Positions 59,926 to 64,000 of a DNA stretch of 64,000 bases are shown here, piece by piece (the first letter of the stretch is position 1; each line of letters starts with the position of its first letter). The stretch covers positions 1,590,501 to 1,654,500 of the forward strand of contig NZ_CP031357.1 of NCBI RefSeq assembly GCF_003355455.1, read 5' to 3'. The position numbers and the translations under genes are program-made. Below the pieces are notes generated by a model, which was not told the origin of the DNA, ran no database searches, and saw only the letters and a program-made list of their open reading frames with translations. Origin of the DNA: Erythrobacter aureus. GTDB lineage: Bacteria > Pseudomonadota > Alphaproteobacteria > Sphingomonadales > Sphingomonadaceae.

Positions 59926-62900
59926 ATGAGCTATATTCTCGACCGCCTGACCTTCTTCCGCAACGCGAAGCAGGACTTTGCCGACGGGCACGGCGTTACC
60001 ACCACCCAGTCGCGTGCGTGGGAAGACGGCTATCGCAAACGCTGGCAGCACGACAAGGTCGTGCGCTCCACCCACGGGGTGAACTGCACCGGATCGTGCA
60101 GCTGGAAGATCTACGTCAAGAACGGGATCATCACCTGGGAAACGCAGCAGACGGACTATCCGCGCACCCGCCCGGGCCTCCCCAATCACGAACCGCGCGG
60201 CTGCCCGCGTGGGGCGAGCTATAGCTGGTATCTCTACTCCGCCCAACGGCTGAAATATCCGATGGTCCGCTCGCGGCTGCTGAAGCTGTGGCGCGAGGCG
60301 AGGGCGGTGCGCACGCCGGTCGGCGCCTGGGCCTCGATTGTGGAGGATCCGGTAAAGCGCAAAAGCTATACCGCGATCCGCGGTCATGGCGGCTTCGTTC
60401 GTTCGACCTGGGACGAGGTGAACGAAATCATCGCTTCGGCCAATGCCTATACCGCCAGGACCTATGGCCCCGACCGGGTGATCGGCTTCAGCCCGATCCC
60501 GGCCATGTCGATGGTCTCCTATGCGGCCGGTTCGCGTTACCTCTCGCTGCTCGGCGGCACCTGCATGTCGTTCTACGACTGGTATTGCGACTTGCCGCCC
60601 TCCAGCCCGCAGACCTGGGGCGAGCAGACCGACGTTCCCGAAAGCGCCGACTGGTACAATGCCGGCTTCCTGATGATGTGGGGCTCCAACGTGCCTCAGA
60701 CACGCACCCCCGACGCGCATTTCATGACCGAGGCGCGTTATCGCGGGACCAAGGTCGCCGTGGTCAGCCCGGACTATGCGGAGGCGACCAAGTTCGGCGA
60801 CATCTGGCTCAACCCCAAGCAGGGCACCGATGCGGCGCTGGCGCTGGCGATGGGCCATGTGATCCTGCGCGAATTCCATCTCGACCGGCAGGCCGATTAT
60901 TTCGAGGATTACTGCCGCAAATATTCCGACATGCCGATGCTGGTGCGGCTGGTGCGGCAGGGCGATGGCTACGTGCCGGAGCGCCTGCTGCGCGCCAGCG
61001 ACTTCGACAACTCGCTGGGCGAAGAAAACAATCCCGAATGGAAGACTGTCGCGATCGACGATGCGACGGGCAAGCCGGTGGTGCCGCTGGGCTCTGCCGG
61101 CTTCCGCTGGGGCGAAAAGGGCAAGTGGAACCTCGAGGAGAAAACCGGCGAGGGTGCGGATGTCCAATTGCGCCTGTCGGCGATCATGGACGATCAGCAC
61201 GACCTGGTCGTCCCGGTAGACTTTCCCTATTTCGGCAATCGCGAGCACGACCATTTCGAAGGCACCGATCATGCCAGCGTCCTGCCCCGCAATGTCCCCG
61301 TTCGCGAGATCGAGCTCGCCGACGGTAAGACGTTGGTGGCAAGCGTCTTCGACCTGTTCTGCGCCAATTACGGTCTCGATCGCGGCCTTGGCGGGGAAAA
61401 CGTGGCCAGCGATTATTCCGAAAACGAGCCATACACGCCCGCCTGGGCCGAAAAGATTACCGGTGTTCCGGCAGAGCAAATCGTCACCGTGGCGCGTGAA
61501 TTTGCGTCCAATGCCGAAAAGACCAAAGGCAAATCGATGGTCATCCTTGGGGCCGGTCTCAACCACTGGTACCACATGGACATGAATTATCGCGGCATCA
61601 TCAACCTGTTGGTGATGTGCGGTTGTGTGGGCCAGTCGGGTGGCGGTTGGTCGCACTATGTCGGGCAGGAGAAGTTGCGCCCGCAGACCGGCTGGCTGCC
61701 GCTCGCTTTCGGTCTCGACTGGGGCCGTCCGCCACGCCAGATGAATTCGACCAGCTTCTTCTACGCGCATACCGACCAGTGGCGCTACGAGACGCTGGAT
61801 GTGGAGGACATCCTTTCGCCCACAGCGCCAGAGGGCGAATGGGATGCGAGCCTGATCGACTACAACGCCCGCGCCGAACGCATGGGCTGGCTGCCATCCG
61901 CGCCGCAGCTCAAGACCAACCCGCTGGAAGTTGCCAAGGCCGCCCGCGCCGCGGGGATGGAGCCGAAGGATTACGTGACCGACAGGCTCAAATCGGGCGA
62001 TCTGGAAATGTCCTGCTTCGATCCGGACGATCCGGCCAACTGGCCGCGCAACATGTTCGTCTGGCGTTCGAACCTGCTCGGCTCCTCGGGCAAGGGGCAC
62101 GAATATTTCCTCAAACACCTGCTCGGCACGGCGCATGGCGTGCAGGGCAAGGATCTGGGCGAAACGGGCCGCAGCAAACCGAAGGAGGTGCGCTGGCATG
62201 ACGAGGCGCCGCAGGGCAAGCTCGACCTGCTGGTCACGCTCGACTTCCGCATGTCGACCACCTGCGTCTATTCCGACATCGTCCTGCCGACCGCGAGCTG
62301 GTACGAGAAGGACGATCTCAACACCTCGGACATGCACCCCTTCATCCATCCGCTGACCGCGGCGGTCGACCCGGTGTGGGAATCGCGCAGCGACTGGGAC
62401 ATCTACCGCGGCATCGCAAAGAAATTCTCGGAGGTCGCTCCGGAAGTTCTGGGTGTGGAAGAGGACGTGGTCCTCGTGCCGATCCAGCATGACAGCCCGA
62501 ACGAGATCGCCCAGCCCTTCGGAGTTGCGGACTGGGGCCAGGGACAGGCCGAGCCTGTCCCTGGTACAACCATGGCCAATGTCGCGGTGGTGGAACGGGA
62601 TTATCCTAATCTATACAAACGCTTCACCTCGCTCGGCCCGCTGATGGAAAAGCTCGGCAATGGCGGCAAGGGGATCGGCTGGAACACCGATCACGAGGTC
62701 GAACTGCTGCGCAAGCTCAACGGTACGGTAAGCGAAGAGGGGCCGACCCAGGGCCTCGCCCGGATCGACAGCGCGGTGGACGCCTGTGAGGTGATCCTGA
62801 GCCTTGCGCCCGAAACCAATGGCGAAGTCGCGGTCAAGGCGTGGGAGGCGCTGTCGCAGAACACCGGGCGCGATCACCGGCATCTGGCCCTGCCCAAGGA

Positions 62901-63663
62901 AGAGGAGAAGATCCGCTTCCGCGACGTGGTGGCGCAGCCGCGCAAGATCATCTCCTCGCCCACCTGGTCGGGGCTGGAGAGCGAGCATGTCTGCTACAAT
63001 GCCGGCTATACCAACGTCCACGAACTGATCCCCTGGCGAACGCTGACCGGGCGTCAGCAGCTCTATCAGGACCACCTGTGGATGCGCGCCTTCGGCGAGG
63101 GGTTCTGCGTCTATCGCCCGCCGATCGACACCCGCGCGATCAATCCGGTGATCCACGAGACGAAGGACGAGAAACATGTCGTCCTCAACTTCATCACCCC
63201 GCACCAGAAATGGGGCATCCATTCGACCTACACCGACAATCTGCTGATGCTGACGCTGTCGCGCGGCGGACCGATTGTCTGGCTGTCCGAAGTGGACGCC
63301 GCCAAGGCGGGCTTGGTCGATAATGACTGGGTGGAAGTGTTCAATTCCAACGGTGCGCTGGTCGCGCGCACGGTTGTCTCGCAGCGCATGAAGGAAGGCA
63401 CGCTCTTCATGTATCACGCGCAGGAGAAGATCGTGAACGTGCCGGGATCGCCGCTCACCGGACAGCGCGGGGGCATCCATAACAGTGTCACCCGTGCGAT
63501 CCTCAAACCCACCCATATGATCGGCGGCTACGTCCAGCTCGCCTACGGCTTCAACTATTACGGAACAGTCGGGTCGAACCGCGACGAATATGTCGTGGTA
63601 CGCAAGCTGTCTAAGGTCGACTGGCTCGAAGATGCCCTTCCTGAAGGGGAGAATGCAGCATGA
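59926..63663 (+). CDS. narG: Respiratory nitrate reductase alpha subunit
   Basis: 1245 residues of the DMSO-reductase family. The N-terminal FS0 cluster ligands are His50, Cys54, Cys58 and Cys93 (HGVNCTGSCSW, RGCPRGAS); by my count they have the same numbers as E. coli NarG. The molybdenum region holds YDWYCDLPPSSPQTWGEQTD. It reduces nitrate to nitrite with quinol electrons through NarH and NarI on the cytoplasmic side. It overlaps narH by 4 bp. Confidence 0.97.
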   Translation: MSYILDRLTFFRNAKQDFADGHGVTTTQSRAWEDGYRKRWQHDKVVRSTHGVNCTGSCSWKIYVKNGIITWETQQTDYPRTRPGLPNHEPRGCPRGASYSWYLYSAQRLKYPMVRSRLLKLWREARAVRTPVGAWASIVEDPVKRKSYTAIRGHGGFVRSTWDEVNEIIASANAYTARTYGPDRVIGFSPIPAMSMVSYAAGSRYLSLLGGTCMSFYDWYCDLPPSSPQTWGEQTDVPESADWYNAGFLMMWGSNVPQTRTPDAHFMTEARYRGTKVAVVSPDYAEATKFGDIWLNPKQGTDAALALAMGHVILREFHLDRQADYFEDYCRKYSDMPMLVRLVRQGDGYVPERLLRASDFDNSLGEENNPEWKTVAIDDATGKPVVPLGSAGFRWGEKGKWNLEEKTGEGADVQLRLSAIMDDQHDLVVPVDFPYFGNREHDHFEGTDHASVLPRNVPVREIELADGKTLVASVFDLFCANYGLDRGLGGENVASDYSENEPYTPAWAEKITGVPAEQIVTVAREFASNAEKTKGKSMVILGAGLNHWYHMDMNYRGIINLLVMCGCVGQSGGGWSHYVGQEKLRPQTGWLPLAFGLDWGRPPRQMNSTSFFYAHTDQWRYETLDVEDILSPTAPEGEWDASLIDYNARAERMGWLPSAPQLKTNPLEVAKAARAAGMEPKDYVTDRLKSGDLEMSCFDPDDPANWPRNMFVWRSNLLGSSGKGHEYFLKHLLGTAHGVQGKDLGETGRSKPKEVRWHDEAPQGKLDLLVTLDFRMSTTCVYSDIVLPTASWYEKDDLNTSDMHPFIHPLTAAVDPVWESRSDWDIYRGIAKKFSEVAPEVLGVEEDVVLVPIQHDSPNEIAQPFGVADWGQGQAEPVPGTTMANVAVVERDYPNLYKRFTSLGPLMEKLGNGGKGIGWNTDHEVELLRKLNGTVSEEGPTQGLARIDSAVDACEVILSLAPETNGEVAVKAWEALSQNTGRDHRHLALPKEEEKIRFRDVVAQPRKIISSPTWSGLESEHVCYNAGYTNVHELIPWRTLTGRQQLYQDHLWMRAFGEGFCVYRPPIDTRAINPVIHETKDEKHVVLNFITPHQKWGIHSTYTDNLLMLTLSRGGPIVWLSEVDAAKAGLVDNDWVEVFNSNGALVARTVVSQRMKEGTLFMYHAQEKIVNVPGSPLTGQRGGIHNSVTRAILKPTHMIGGYVQLAYGFNYYGTVGSNRDEYVVVRKLSKVDWLEDALPEGENAA

Positions 63664-64000
63664 AAATCCGCGCACAAATCGGCAAGGTCCTGAACCTCGA
63701 CAAATGTATCGGCTGCCATACCTGCTCTGTAACGTGCAAGAACGTGTGGACCAGCCGCGAAGGCATGGAATACGCCTGGTTCAACAATGTCGAGACCAAG
63801 CCGGGCATCGGTTATCCCAAGGATTGGGAAAACCAGGACCGCTGGAATGGCGGCTGGGTCCGTACCCCCTCGGGCTCGATCCGCCCGAAGATGGGCGGCA
63901 AGTGGCGGGTGCTGGCGAATATCTTCGCCAATCCCGACCTGCCCGAGATCGACGATTACTACGAACCCTTCACCTATGATTACGCCCATCTGCAACAGTC
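63660..64000 (+). CDS. narH: Respiratory nitrate reductase beta subunit, N-terminal part
   Basis: The first 113 codons before the window ends. The start MKIRAQIGKVLNLDKCIGCH is followed by the first ferredoxin-type cluster motif CIGCHTCSVTC (residues 16-26) and the conserved NVWTSREGMEYAWFNNVETK. NarH carries iron-sulfur clusters passing electrons from NarI to NarG. ATG 63660 overlaps the narG stop (ATGA). The gene is cut by the window edge, not broken. Confidence 0.95.
   Translation, partial: MKIRAQIGKVLNLDKCIGCHTCSVTCKNVWTSREGMEYAWFNNVETKPGIGYPKDWENQDRWNGGWVRTPSGSIRPKMGGKWRVLANIFANPDLPEIDDYYEPFTYDYAHLQQ

Noticed and set aside
59911..62490. 859-codon open frame antisense to narG
   Set aside because: Shadow frame; composition is His/Arg-rich and without domains, while narG is complete on the plus strand.
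1..64000. CRISPR arrays, rRNA genes, insertion sequences and integrases
   Set aside because: Looked for on both strands; no regularly spaced repeats, no rRNA-like sequence and no transposase or recombinase motif was found.

Overview
The window is a GC-rich stretch of an alphaproteobacterial chromosome. Gene content points to the order Sphingomonadales, probably Erythrobacteraceae: a ccmFGHI cytochrome c operon, a rnd-oxyR-like pair, an LplT-like transporter beside pgsA, and a DUF6580/B12 cluster. This placement is inferred from protein flavour and gene order, not from a search.

Positions 1-23.6 kb are core chromosome. They hold the end of the cytochrome c maturation operon (ccmF partial, ccmG, ccmH, a CcmI-like TPR protein) and kup. 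A minus-strand run follows (GNAT, yciB, then ftsY-mtaB-dapF with overlapping ends, a GGDEF/EAL protein). Next come an EVE protein, a TPP enzyme, an LplT-like transporter, pgsA, oxyR-rnd, a cupin-like oxygenase, aspS, then acpP-fabF-mltG and a 2'-5' RNA ligase-like protein, ending at tRNA-Met(CAU).

Positions 23.7-42.56 kb look like an island inserted in the 3' end of tRNA-Met. A 15-bp copy of the tRNA 3' end (23689-23703) recurs at 42542-42556. Between the copies are two unknown genes, a RelE/HigB-type toxin-antitoxin pair, DUF6118 plus a TraA relaxase that has lost its N-terminal catalytic part, hipBA behind four operators at an exact 27-bp pitch, gene fragments, a set of small secreted or lipoprotein genes, and a vitamin B12 cluster. 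The B12 cluster is a btuB-like receptor behind one cobalamin riboswitch, converging on a DUF6580/BtuF-like/DUF71 operon behind a second. No integrase is visible, so the island appears immobilised. A degenerate 25-bp repeat occurs three times, twice at the edges of the B12 module.

Positions 42.6-45.1 kb are decayed: a csaA pseudogene with two nonsense codons and two chimeric ORFs made of unrelated gene halves.

Positions 45.2-64 kb form a low-oxygen/nitrate region: a UbiH/UbiM-type monooxygenase behind nrdDG (class III ribonucleotide reductase), an indolepyruvate/phenylpyruvate decarboxylase, pdxH and an acyl-CoA dehydrogenase, nnrS (frameshifted here) with a carbonic anhydrase, a porin, a cysteine-free Crp/Fnr regulator, a fused NarK1-NarK2 transporter, narG, and narH running off the end. 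Four TTGAY-N4-ATCAA boxes sit in the divergent promoters, which suggests one Crp/Fnr-family regulon.
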